A stretch of DNA of 64,000 nucleotides. Source: Limosilactobacillus mucosae DSM 13345. GTDB lineage: Bacteria > Bacillota > Bacilli > Lactobacillales > Lactobacillaceae. A model generated the notes under the pieces. That model was not told the DNA's origin and did not search any database. It saw only the letters and a list, made by a program, of their open reading frames with translations. Below are positions 28,473 to 35,515 of the stretch, piece by piece; position 1 is the stretch's first letter; each line of letters opens with the position of its first letter. The stretch is taken from contig NZ_AZEQ01000015.1 in assembly GCF_001436025.1 (NCBI RefSeq), forward strand, positions 1-64,000. The letters run 5' to 3'. A program made the position numbers and the translations under genes.

Positions 28473-28925
28473 TTAATAATTTCTTTGACCACCTGCTTTA
28501 ACAAAATCCCAGTCTTTTTCGAGATTTTGGCGCATCCGCTGCAAGTAGTCGTGAGCCTGCTGCGCTTCTTGAGGTGAAAAGCCTTGCAAAGCCACTTCAT
28601 TGGAATGCTCGTTTTCACGAATGATAAACGGGTATAATTCCGCTCCTTTTTTCGTGACGTACATTCGCTTGATACGATGATTGGCCGGATCGGACCGTCG
28701 CACGATCAAGCCGTTTTTTTCCAGTTTGGCAACTGCTCTGGCAATCGTTGTTTTATCCATCAAGATTAATTTTGCCAAATCGCGTGCAATAATGCCAGGG
28801 TGCTCATAGATTCGAACCAAATATACGAATTGACCGCGTGCCAGATCCAGCTTCTTAAATTCCGCGTTAGCCATGGCATCTAGAGCTCGCGATGCCATTC
28901 CCATCTCGCGTAATACATCGATCAA
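28473..28925 (-). CDS. MarR-family transcriptional regulator
   Basis: 150 residues from the TTG at 28925, which has GGGGG at 6 nt. A TTG at 28949 in the same frame has no SD. Winged helix-turn-helix: GIIARDLAKLILMDKTTIARAVAKLEKNGLIVRRSDPANHRIKRMYVT. Ligand unknown. Directly upstream is a perfect 14-bp palindrome over its -35 box, so autorepression is likely. Downstream on the same strand are the B3/4 gene and mvaS, which it may also control. Confidence 0.9.
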   Translation of the reverse strand: MIDVLREMGMASRALDAMANAEFKKLDLARGQFVYLVRIYEHPGIIARDLAKLILMDKTTIARAVAKLEKNGLIVRRSDPANHRIKRMYVTKKGAELYPFIIRENEHSNEVALQGFSPQEAQQAHDYLQRMRQNLEKDWDFVKAGGQRNY

Positions 28926-28951
28926 AGCTTTTCCCCCTTTCTTGCTCAATT

Positions 28952-28981
28952 ATTATATCGATTATCGGTTGCAATTGCAAC
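28952..28981 (-). promoter_or_regulatory. marR promoter with palindromic operator
   Basis: -10 TATAAT (28952-28957), 17-nt spacer, -35 TTGCAA (28975-28980). The -35 lies within the perfect palindrome GTTGCAATTGCAAC (28968-28981), the likely binding site of the MarR protein. Confidence 0.65.
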
Positions 28982-29478
28982 TTTAAACCAAAACATGAAA
29001 ATTATTCACGAATTTTCTTATAAAATTTCAGATTAGGGGTTTTCTTTTACACGGCAGTATAGTAATATAATTAACCGTAAGGAGTGCCGACATTCACTTC
29101 TTTCTTGACTACCAGCTATTTGGTGCGGTTCCGTTTCTTTAAACTGCGGGGAATCGTTATCTGATAGCTTTTTTTATTTATACATATTGAATAGTCACCA
29201 TCAACTATAATCAGCGTCAAACTGCTGGCAGGTTAATTCAGGAAAATCCTCGTGGTCGCAAACCTACTGGACTTGTGAAAATTCAAATCTGGAGCGGTTG
29301 CGAGGGTTGCAACTACCTACTTCGCTCCGATTTTTGTGCATAAAGCCGTAAGCAAGACTGTGCAGCTTAACATCCCTGTCCAAGGCTGCGTCAAGTTCAG
29401 CCTGGCTACTTAAAAAGCACTGGCGGTCACGATCTGGTTTGAGTCTCTTTGATCGCCGCATTTCGTCATTAAAACTGC
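28982..29478. other. About 500 bp without a recognisable gene
   Basis: Rightward -10-like boxes TATAGT (29058) and TATAAT (29066), then AAGGAG (29079-29084), two overlapping micro-frames and a large hairpin with T run (29114-29176). A second hairpin at 29291-29328 is followed by GATTTTT. Further right I see only weak structure and no convincing coding frame. I compared it mentally with tmRNA, RNase P RNA, 6S RNA and SRP RNA signatures and found none. Confidence 0.4.
29084..29176 (+). other. Micro-ORF plus large terminator hairpin (candidate leader or small RNA)
   Basis: A GTG frame of 26 codons (29084-29164) begins at the SD-like AAGGAG. A 16-codon frame from ATT (29092-29142) has that SD at 7 nt. 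The 3' half folds into AGCTAT...ATAGCT (29114-29119 with 29164-29169), enclosing GCGGTTCC paired with GGAATCGT, then seven T. No gene follows on this strand, so it would be a free-standing short transcript. Confidence 0.3.
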
Positions 29479-29527
29479 AAAAAACTCGTTTGATCCGCCA
29501 TAACGCGCGACCAAACGAGTTTTATTT
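29479..29527. terminator. Bidirectional terminator beside the RNase H gene
   Basis: Perfect 12-bp arms AAAACTCGTTTG/CAAACGAGTTTT (29481-29492 and 29512-29523), with T runs on both strands. Confidence 0.85.
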
Positions 29528-29536
29528 TAATCAAAT

Positions 29537-30262
29537 TTAAGCTTTAAGATTGTCCATCGTTGAATTCAGCAACTGATCGACCGTAACGTTACCGTGACTG
29601 TTGGCATGTCCCTTGGTCCATTTAAAGCGCAGCTGCTTGAATTTTGGCAGGAGTACACTCACCTCGGCCCAAAGTTCTTGATTGGCAACCGGCTTGCCGC
29701 CAGAAGTCTTCCAGCCGCGCCGCACCCAACTGTACAGCCACCCTTTATTGATCGCATTTAAAACGTATTGCGAGTCGAGAATACCCTCAATCGGCTCGTT
29801 TTGCAGGTTTAACTCAAGCAGACGCTGCAGACACTTTAAAAGCCCCATGCCCTCCATGCGATTGTTGGTAGCACCCAATTCACCAGCCGTATCGGTGATT
29901 TTTAAGCCATCCTCAAACCGAATCAGATAGGCCCAGGCTGCGAGATCATCTTGGTGAACGTGATCGCCCCGTCGATTGCCGCGATTGCGTGAACCGCCAT
30001 CCGTATAAAAAACAATCGTCGGAATAAATCGGGGGCTCTGTTCTTCGCCGAATAGATCCAGACTGGTCTGTGTTGCATGCTTGACGGCCCGCGGCTTGCT
30101 CTTTTCCGGCTGCTGCAGCCATGCCAAAGCCTCTTCTCTGGTCATAAATCCCTTGAAGCGCGCATTAGCAAAGCCAGCAACCTGTTTTTGGCATTCCGGC
30201 CAGCTGGTGTAGATGCCGGGCTTTTTGCCACGGCGCACGGCATAAAACTTTTTTGAAGCCAA
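29537..30262 (-). CDS. Viroplasmin/RNase H domain protein (ribonuclease HI)
   Basis: 241 residues. N-terminal caulimovirus-viroplasmin-like RNA/DNA hybrid-binding domain (KFYAVRRGKKPGIYTSWPECQ... about 4-48). C-terminal RNase H fold: FYTDGGSRNRGN (first Asp, near 87), MEGMGLL (Glu), ILDSQYV (second Asp) and the C-terminal VDQLLN Asp. All four acidic metal ligands appear present. Degrades RNA in RNA-DNA hybrids. Same strand as the PAS gene 14 nt upstream. Confidence 0.88.
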   Translation of the reverse strand: MASKKFYAVRRGKKPGIYTSWPECQKQVAGFANARFKGFMTREEALAWLQQPEKSKPRAVKHATQTSLDLFGEEQSPRFIPTIVFYTDGGSRNRGNRRGDHVHQDDLAAWAYLIRFEDGLKITDTAGELGATNNRMEGMGLLKCLQRLLELNLQNEPIEGILDSQYVLNAINKGWLYSWVRRGWKTSGGKPVANQELWAEVSVLLPKFKQLRFKWTKGHANSHGNVTVDQLLNSTMDNLKA

Positions 30263-30276
30263 ATCAATTCCCCCTG

Positions 30277-30846
30277 CTATTGTTCTACTGAAGCGCCAGA
30301 AACCGCGTCCTGCGTCTTGTCCGGCGTCTGGATGTCGGCAAGCTGCTCGCCTTTTTGTAAACGATTAGCATGGATTGAAGCCGCCGATACGCCATCAATT
30401 ATTTTACCATCAACTATCCCATGTTCAAAATCATGGGCTTCGCAAAGCTCGCAGATCCGCTCAACGTCCTCGGTAACCTGTAGCGCACCCAGGTACTGAT
30501 TTTGAGCATCACGAATTGCATAATAGCGAATCAAAACACGATGCCCGTCCATGACCTGTGGCGATTCAACCACGTCTTTTGTGCCAGTATGCAAAGCTTT
30601 TAAAACCTGCTTGACCAGTGGCTGTACAGGCTTAGGGTGACAACCCAGCACCGAATGCGTCAGGCGTTTCTGCAGTCGGTCGTTGTCGCGCCACGGGTTG
30701 GGCGAATACCAGACATATTCATCATTTTTGTTAACGTAATCCAATTCATATGGCATGTGGGCAAAAATTGCCGCGGCTTCTTTTAGCGTCAGCCGGCCGC
30801 TAAAAAACGTGATTGCGCCGCGTTCAAAAGTCGGTTCTGTGCTCAT
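30277..30846 (-). CDS. PAS-domain protein (DUF438 C-terminal-like)
   Basis: 189 residues from the ATG at 30846 (GAGG at 9 nt; the ATG at 30855 touches the SD). Residues about 10-130 resemble the PAS module at the end of DUF438 proteins, with GRLTLKEAAAIFAHMPYELDYVNKNDEYVWYS and VLIRYYAIRDAQNQYLGALQVTEDV. After it come a CELC pair, which might bind metal, and a short tail. No output domain is attached. Ligand and role unknown. Confidence 0.75.
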   Translation of the reverse strand: MSTEPTFERGAITFFSGRLTLKEAAAIFAHMPYELDYVNKNDEYVWYSPNPWRDNDRLQKRLTHSVLGCHPKPVQPLVKQVLKALHTGTKDVVESPQVMDGHRVLIRYYAIRDAQNQYLGALQVTEDVERICELCEAHDFEHGIVDGKIIDGVSAASIHANRLQKGEQLADIQTPDKTQDAVSGASVEQ

Positions 30847-30953
30847 ATCAACCATCCTCTCAAAATCGTTCTTAATTTATCTTAAAGGTAACCGTACCAA
30901 ATCGCAAAGAATGCTAAAATAAAATTAGAATTAAAGCAGAAAGGGATGATTGT

Positions 30954-33377
30954 ATGCGCAGACATCATCAACAATCAGCAGCCGCTAAAGATGAACGGGT
31001 CGAGCACTTCAATGCCGCTCCTGATACCGGCTTAACCAAAGATCAGGTGGCGCAGCGGACCCAGGCAGGCTTGACCAACACCGCGATCAATACAACCTTT
31101 AAAACCACGCGGCAGATCATCTACAGCAACACGTTTACTTTTTTTAACCTGATTTTCGTCGTTTTAGCCGTTTTATTGGTCATGGTTCGTTCATTTAAGG
31201 ACATGACTTTTCTGCCAGTTATCATCGCCAACACCGTCATTGGCATTATCCAGGAATTACGGTCCAAAAAAGTGCTGGAAAAACTGACGGTGCTAAATGC
31301 TGCCAAAGCAACGGCAATTCGTGATGGCAAATCGATTCAGCTGCCGACTGATCAACTAGTTTTAGATGACATCATCGAACTGAAAACCGGCCAGCAGATT
31401 CCAGCCGACGCCCAGCTTTTAACCGGCTCACTCAACGTCAATGAGTCGCTGCTGACCGGAGAGGCTGATGAGATTGCCAAGCATCCCGGCGACAGTCTGA
31501 TGTCAGGCAGCTTTGTCGTTTCCGGTTTGGCACGCGTACGCTTGACGCATGTCGGCGCCGATTCATATGCGGCTAAGCTGACAGCCAAGGCGCAAAAAAT
31601 GGATACGACCGAAGAATCAGCCATGATCAAGTCACTCAATCGGCTGATCAAATTCGTCGGAATCATCATCATTCCAATTGGTGCCGCGCTGTTTTATGAA
31701 TCATACGTGCATAACGGCAATACGCTCAAGCAAAGCATCGTTTCTATGGAAGCAGCTTTGATCGGTATGATTCCAGAAGGGCTCTATCTATTGGCAACCG
31801 TTGCGCTGGCTTTAAGTGCCATGAAACTGGCGCAGCAGCGGGTCTTATTGCACAGCATGAAAAGCATTGAGACCCTGGCCCGCGTTACGGTACTTTGCGT
31901 TGATAAAACCGGGACGATCACCGAAAATCAAATGCAGGTCCAGCGCTTCTTTGCTGCTCAGCAGGCGCAGATTGACGACAATCGGCTGCGCAGTCTGATC
32001 AGTGATTTTTGCGCGGCCATGCCTGGCGACAACTCAACGATGAAAGCAATGAAAGAATACTTTACGCAAGGCAGCGGACGCCAAGCTGATCAAATCGTGC
32101 CGTTCAGTTCAGCCTGGAAGTACTCGGGCGTGGGCTTTGGTAATGAAAGCTACGTCTTAGGCGCGCCGGAAATGGTGTTAAGAGAAAGTGCCGCCATGTT
32201 TAGCAGCGAGTTTGAGCCCTATGCCAAGCAAGGCTTTCGGGTCCTGGTATTCGGTCAGTATCAAGGGCAGCTGACCAAAGCCAGTCTCAGTGCGCCGGTT
32301 ACCCCATTAGGATTCATTTTGCTGAGAAATCCCGTTCGTAAGACTGCTCCAGCCACTTTCCGCTATTTTGCCGAACAAGGCGTCAAGATCAAGGTTATCT
32401 CGGGTGACGATCCATTAACGGTTGCCAGCGTAGCCAAACAGGCACAGATCGAAGGCGCGCAAAACTGCGTCAGTGCAGCTGCTTTAACCGATGATGAATA
32501 CGAAAGTGCTCTGCAGCGCTACACCGTTTTTGGTCGGGTCACGCCAGATCAAAAGCAAAAATTCGTCACCGCGCTGCAAAAGCAAGGTGAAGTCGTTGCC
32601 ATGACTGGAGATGGCGTCAATGACATTTTAGCCATGAAACGAGCGGATACCAGTATTGCCATGGCTTCAGGCAATGAGGCCACCATGAATGCCGCTCAGA
32701 TGGTGCTGCTTGATTCTGACTTTGCCAAAATGCCACAAATCGTAGCCCAGGGACGGCAGGTTGTCAATAACATCGAACGATCAGCCAGTCTGTTTTTGGT
32801 CAAGAACATCTTTTCACTGCTTTTATCCATCTTTACGCTGGTTTTTGCCTTCAACTACCCGCTCGATCCTTCTCACATCACGCTGATCAGCCTGTTTACG
32901 ATTGGGACGCCCTCATTTCTGCTGGCCCTGGAAACTAATCATCAGCGCATCCATGGCAAGTTTCTGCCCAACGTTTTGCGTCGCGCCCTACCTGGTGGGA
33001 TCACTGATATGTTTACGGTTGGCGTCATTGTGGTTTGTGGGGCCTTGTTTGGCCTCAGCCGCCAAGACATCTCAACGGCCTCAACCATGATTCTGGCCGC
33101 GGTCGGCTTTATGGTGCTCTACCAGATCTGTCATCCACTTAACAAATTCCGCAGCATCATCTTTTATGGCTGCATCATGGGTCTTTTAGTCTGTGCGTCG
33201 CTGTTTGGCAGTCTGTTTGGCATTGACCACGTTTCGGCAGTTGCCCTGGGATTTGCCTTCGTACTTTCTTTGACCGGCGATTCCAGTCTGACCCACCTGA
33301 CGCGCTGGACGGATCTGGTTTACGAGCACTTTTTCGCCAACCTTGGTCAAAAGCCTAAACATGCCATGCAAAAGTGA
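30954..33377 (+). CDS. Cation-transporting P-type ATPase (HAD-IC)
   Basis: 807 residues. Actuator domain with LTGEADEI (in place of TGES), phosphorylation site CVDKTGTIT near 320, hinge MTGDGVNDILAMKRAD near 550, and two N-terminal plus about six C-terminal membrane helices. The M4 motif reads IPEGLYLL rather than the PEGLP of Ca2+ pumps or CPC of heavy-metal pumps, so the ion is unclear. Related lactobacillus and streptococcus pumps are annotated only generically. Monocistronic. Confidence 0.9.
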   Translation: MRRHHQQSAAAKDERVEHFNAAPDTGLTKDQVAQRTQAGLTNTAINTTFKTTRQIIYSNTFTFFNLIFVVLAVLLVMVRSFKDMTFLPVIIANTVIGIIQELRSKKVLEKLTVLNAAKATAIRDGKSIQLPTDQLVLDDIIELKTGQQIPADAQLLTGSLNVNESLLTGEADEIAKHPGDSLMSGSFVVSGLARVRLTHVGADSYAAKLTAKAQKMDTTEESAMIKSLNRLIKFVGIIIIPIGAALFYESYVHNGNTLKQSIVSMEAALIGMIPEGLYLLATVALALSAMKLAQQRVLLHSMKSIETLARVTVLCVDKTGTITENQMQVQRFFAAQQAQIDDNRLRSLISDFCAAMPGDNSTMKAMKEYFTQGSGRQADQIVPFSSAWKYSGVGFGNESYVLGAPEMVLRESAAMFSSEFEPYAKQGFRVLVFGQYQGQLTKASLSAPVTPLGFILLRNPVRKTAPATFRYFAEQGVKIKVISGDDPLTVASVAKQAQIEGAQNCVSAAALTDDEYESALQRYTVFGRVTPDQKQKFVTALQKQGEVVAMTGDGVNDILAMKRADTSIAMASGNEATMNAAQMVLLDSDFAKMPQIVAQGRQVVNNIERSASLFLVKNIFSLLLSIFTLVFAFNYPLDPSHITLISLFTIGTPSFLLALETNHQRIHGKFLPNVLRRALPGGITDMFTVGVIVVCGALFGLSRQDISTASTMILAAVGFMVLYQICHPLNKFRSIIFYGCIMGLLVCASLFGSLFGIDHVSAVALGFAFVLSLTGDSSLTHLTRWTDLVYEHFFANLGQKPKHAMQK

Positions 33378-33444
33378 ACTAGCAGCGTTTCCAACAGTTC
33401 AGCCAACCATCTTGACGGCTGTTCTTAAACGTCAGCAAACAATT

Positions 33445-33481
33445 AAAGACGGGTCTCGCATAACGCGTGATCCGTCTTTTT
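33445..33481. terminator. Bidirectional terminator between the ATPase and phosphatase genes
   Basis: AAAGACGGGTC/GATCCGTCTTT arms with one G-T pair, A and T runs on both sides, between converging genes. Confidence 0.85.
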
Positions 33482-33487
33482 GATAAC

Positions 33488-34108
33488 TTAGAATCCTTGT
33501 GTGGAACGGTTGTAATAGATCAGATGCTGCTCAAGCGTGGTGGGTTCAACAATCAGTTTAGTAACGCTGCAGTTTTCTGGTTCCAGAATCGTCAAGCCTG
33601 GCGCATGCGTGGCACTGGCCGCAAACGAGCGGACCGTAAAGCCATGCGTAACGACTACGACTCGCTCGTCTGGATGCTGAGCCGTAACGTCTTTAATAAA
33701 GTCCTGGACCCGTTTTTCAACATGTGTAAACGTCTCGCCATGGGCAACGGCAGCATATTCAGGACGCACATCTTTAACAAACGTCGAAAACAATTCTGGA
33801 TATTGATTCATCAGCTCATCATTGGGCTGGCCATCCCAGTCGCCATAAGAAATCTCCAGCAACCGCCCGTCTTCGATGACTGGCAGCTGTGCCTCCTCAT
33901 TTAGAATTGCCGCGGTCTGCTTGGTGCGTTCCAAAGGCGAAACATAAAGCGCATCAAAATCACGCAGATCAAAATTTTGGGCCAGAAGCTGTGCCTGCGC
34001 GCGTCCCTCATCAGTCAGATAAGTCTGCGGCGTATTAATGGTTCCCTGCTTGAGCCCAGCCGCATTGGCAAAAGTGCGGCCATGGCGAACGATGTAAAAT
34101 TCGGTCAT
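33488..34108 (-). CDS. Histidine phosphatase (phosphoglycerate mutase-like) family protein
   Basis: 206 residues from the ATG at 34108 (AAGGA at 7 nt). The frame is open to 34180, but the upstream residues are atypical. Catalytic signature IVRHGRTFAN at the start, a conserved Arg in SPLERTKQTA, Glu in EISYGDWDGQ, and the second His in VVTHGF near 165. Substrate not decidable from sequence. It is divergent from serCA with only about 55 bp between its ATG and the serCA -35 box, so a phosphoserine phosphatase role is a reasonable hypothesis. No HAD-type SerB is in the window. Confidence 0.88.
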   Translation of the reverse strand: MTEFYIVRHGRTFANAAGLKQGTINTPQTYLTDEGRAQAQLLAQNFDLRDFDALYVSPLERTKQTAAILNEEAQLPVIEDGRLLEISYGDWDGQPNDELMNQYPELFSTFVKDVRPEYAAVAHGETFTHVEKRVQDFIKDVTAQHPDERVVVVTHGFTVRSFAASATHAPGLTILEPENCSVTKLIVEPTTLEQHLIYYNRSTQGF

Positions 34109-34163
34109 ATTCTTTTCCTTTCGACTTTGGTTTTTGGTCATTATACCAGAATCAAATTTATTA

Positions 34164-34192
34164 TTGACGTTTTTTTGCAATCAGATTATAAT
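34164..34192 (+). promoter_or_regulatory. Promoter of the serC-serA operon
   Basis: -35 TTGACG (34164-34169), 17-nt spacer, perfect -10 TATAAT (34187-34192). The expected start near 34199 gives a leader of about 220 nt before serC. Confidence 0.9.
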
Positions 34193-34235
34193 TTTGTTAA
34201 CAATAATTAATAATTTGATGAGGAGGGAACTGAAC

Positions 34236-34298
34236 ATGCTGCTGAATAATTTTAATTTTGCATTGATGGTTTCCTCATCACGGTCTTCCCGCATTTAG
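34236..34298 (+). CDS. Serine-rich leader peptide of the serCA operon
   Basis: 20 codons, ATG to TAG. An excellent SD, AGGAGGG (34221-34227), sits 8 nt upstream, as strong as that of any gene here. Codons 13-18 read Ser-Ser-Ser-Arg-Ser-Ser (TCC TCA TCA CGG TCT TCC, 34272-34289), so five of six codons need charged tRNA-Ser. The stop codon abuts the first hairpin of the attenuator. The peptide is the expected sensor for ribosome stalling under serine limitation. I know the leader-peptide mechanism from trp, his and ilv operons. Its use for serCA here is inference from sequence. Confidence 0.8.
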   Translation: MLLNNFNFALMVSSSRSSRI

Positions 34299-34396
34299 AA
34301 GGCCGCATTTTGAGTTGGCCTTCGCGATAAGTGAGGTCAATTCAAATCCGAGACTGAATTTGGATGGCACTCACTTAATCAAGTGGGTGCTTTTTT
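34298..34396 (+). promoter_or_regulatory. Transcription attenuator of serCA (competing hairpins and terminator)
   Basis: Four pairings can be drawn. (A) GAAGGCC 34298-34304 with GGCCTTC 34317-34323. (B) TTGGCC 34315-34320 with GGTCAA 34335-34340. (C) antiterminator AAGTGAG 34329-34335 with CTCACTT 34370-34376, plus ATTCAAAT 34340-34347 with ATTTGGAT 34358-34365. (D) terminator GCACTCACTT 34367-34376 with AAGTGGGTGC 34381-34390 and six T. A excludes B, B excludes C, and C excludes D. A ribosome stalled on the Ser codons leaves A free and so favours C (read-through). A ribosome reaching the stop masks A, allows B, and so favours D (termination). Confidence 0.75.
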
Positions 34397-34420
34397 AGTT
34401 TAAGATTTGGAGGAATGACA

Positions 34421-35503
34421 ATGACTGTCTATAATTTTGCGGCTGGTCCGGCTGTGCTGCCAAAAGAAGTTCTTAAAAAAGTTCAAGCTGAATTGTTAAA
34501 TTTCAATGATTCTGGTATGAGCATTCTGGAAATCTCGCACCGTTCTCAGCTGTTTGTCGACGTTTATGAGGATGCCAAAGCGCGCATCTACAAATTGATG
34601 AATCTGGATGATCATGAATATGACGTTTTGTTCATGCAAGGCGGCGGCACCACGCAGTTTACGGCCGTACCATTAAACCTTACCTATCAACATCATCGCG
34701 CCGCTTATATCGACACTGGTCACTGGTCTGAACGCGCCGTTGAAGAAGCACGCTTGCTCAAAGGCGTGGAAGCCGATATTCTGGCATCCTCTAAAGACCA
34801 TCACTACACCACCCTGCCAAAAGTACCAGCCATTCCACAAAATACCTATGACTACGTACACATTACGACCAACAACACCATCATGGGTACGGCTTGGCAA
34901 GAACTGCCGGAAACTAACGGTACGCCGCTGGTTGGCGACCTTTCTTCCAACTTCTTAGGTCAAGACTATCCGTTTGAAAAATTCGATCTGATGTATGCCG
35001 GTGCGCAAAAAAATCTGGCTCCTGCTGGCGTCACGATCGTAATCTTGAAAAAGTCGCTGCTGGGTCATGTCAAGGGGCTGCCAAGTATGCTCGACTACAC
35101 CAAGCAGGCCGCTAAAAAGTCCGCGCTCAACACGCCGCCCGTCTTCCAAATCTATGTTGCCGGGCTGGTTTTGAAATGGATCGATGAACAAGGTGGTCTT
35201 AAGGCCATGGACGCTCGCAACCGCAAGAAGGCCCAATTGCTGTACGACTGCCTGGATAACTCCAAGCTGTTCAAAAACAATGTCGATCCTCGCTATCGTT
35301 CGCTCATGAACGTGCCATTCGTAACTGGTGACGCACAGCTGGATGCTAAATTCGTCAAAGAGGCCCAGGAACACGGTCTATTGAATCTAAAAGGTCACCG
35401 ACTCGTTGGCGGCATGCGGGCAAGTATCTATAACGCCATGCCATATGATGGTGTCGTTGCTTTGTGTGACTTTATACAGCAATTCGAAAAAGAAAATCGC
35501 TAG
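34421..35503 (+). CDS. serC: Phosphoserine aminotransferase
   Basis: 360 residues. PLP enzyme making phosphoserine from 3-phosphohydroxypyruvate. N-terminal YNFAAGPAVLPKEVL, phosphate-binding QGGGTTQF, and the PLP lysine in MYAGAQKNLAPAG near residue 195. The ATG at 34421 has GGAGG at 7 nt; the ATG at 34415 is only 1 nt from it. First structural gene of serCA, 24 nt after the attenuator terminator, so expression depends on read-through. Confidence 0.97.
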   Translation: MTVYNFAAGPAVLPKEVLKKVQAELLNFNDSGMSILEISHRSQLFVDVYEDAKARIYKLMNLDDHEYDVLFMQGGGTTQFTAVPLNLTYQHHRAAYIDTGHWSERAVEEARLLKGVEADILASSKDHHYTTLPKVPAIPQNTYDYVHITTNNTIMGTAWQELPETNGTPLVGDLSSNFLGQDYPFEKFDLMYAGAQKNLAPAGVTIVILKKSLLGHVKGLPSMLDYTKQAAKKSALNTPPVFQIYVAGLVLKWIDEQGGLKAMDARNRKKAQLLYDCLDNSKLFKNNVDPRYRSLMNVPFVTGDAQLDAKFVKEAQEHGLLNLKGHRLVGGMRASIYNAMPYDGVVALCDFIQQFEKENR

Positions 35504-35515
35504 GAGGAATCTTTC

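Noticed and set aside
29100-29160. GGAACCGC on the minus strand, reminiscent of a T-box core
   Set aside because: No terminator follows on that strand and no downstream biosynthetic gene is in the right orientation; the match is short.
29264-29461. Minus-strand 65-codon frame in the gap by the RNase H gene
   Set aside because: No SD, no recognisable sequence, and it overlaps hairpins that look like RNA structure rather than codons.
29161-29478. tmRNA, RNase P RNA, 6S RNA or SRP RNA
   Set aside because: None of the signature sequences of these RNAs is present on either strand.
34199-34420. T-box riboswitch upstream of serC
   Set aside because: No T-box sequence or specifier-loop architecture is visible; instead a translated leader with clustered serine codons and competing hairpins explains the region.
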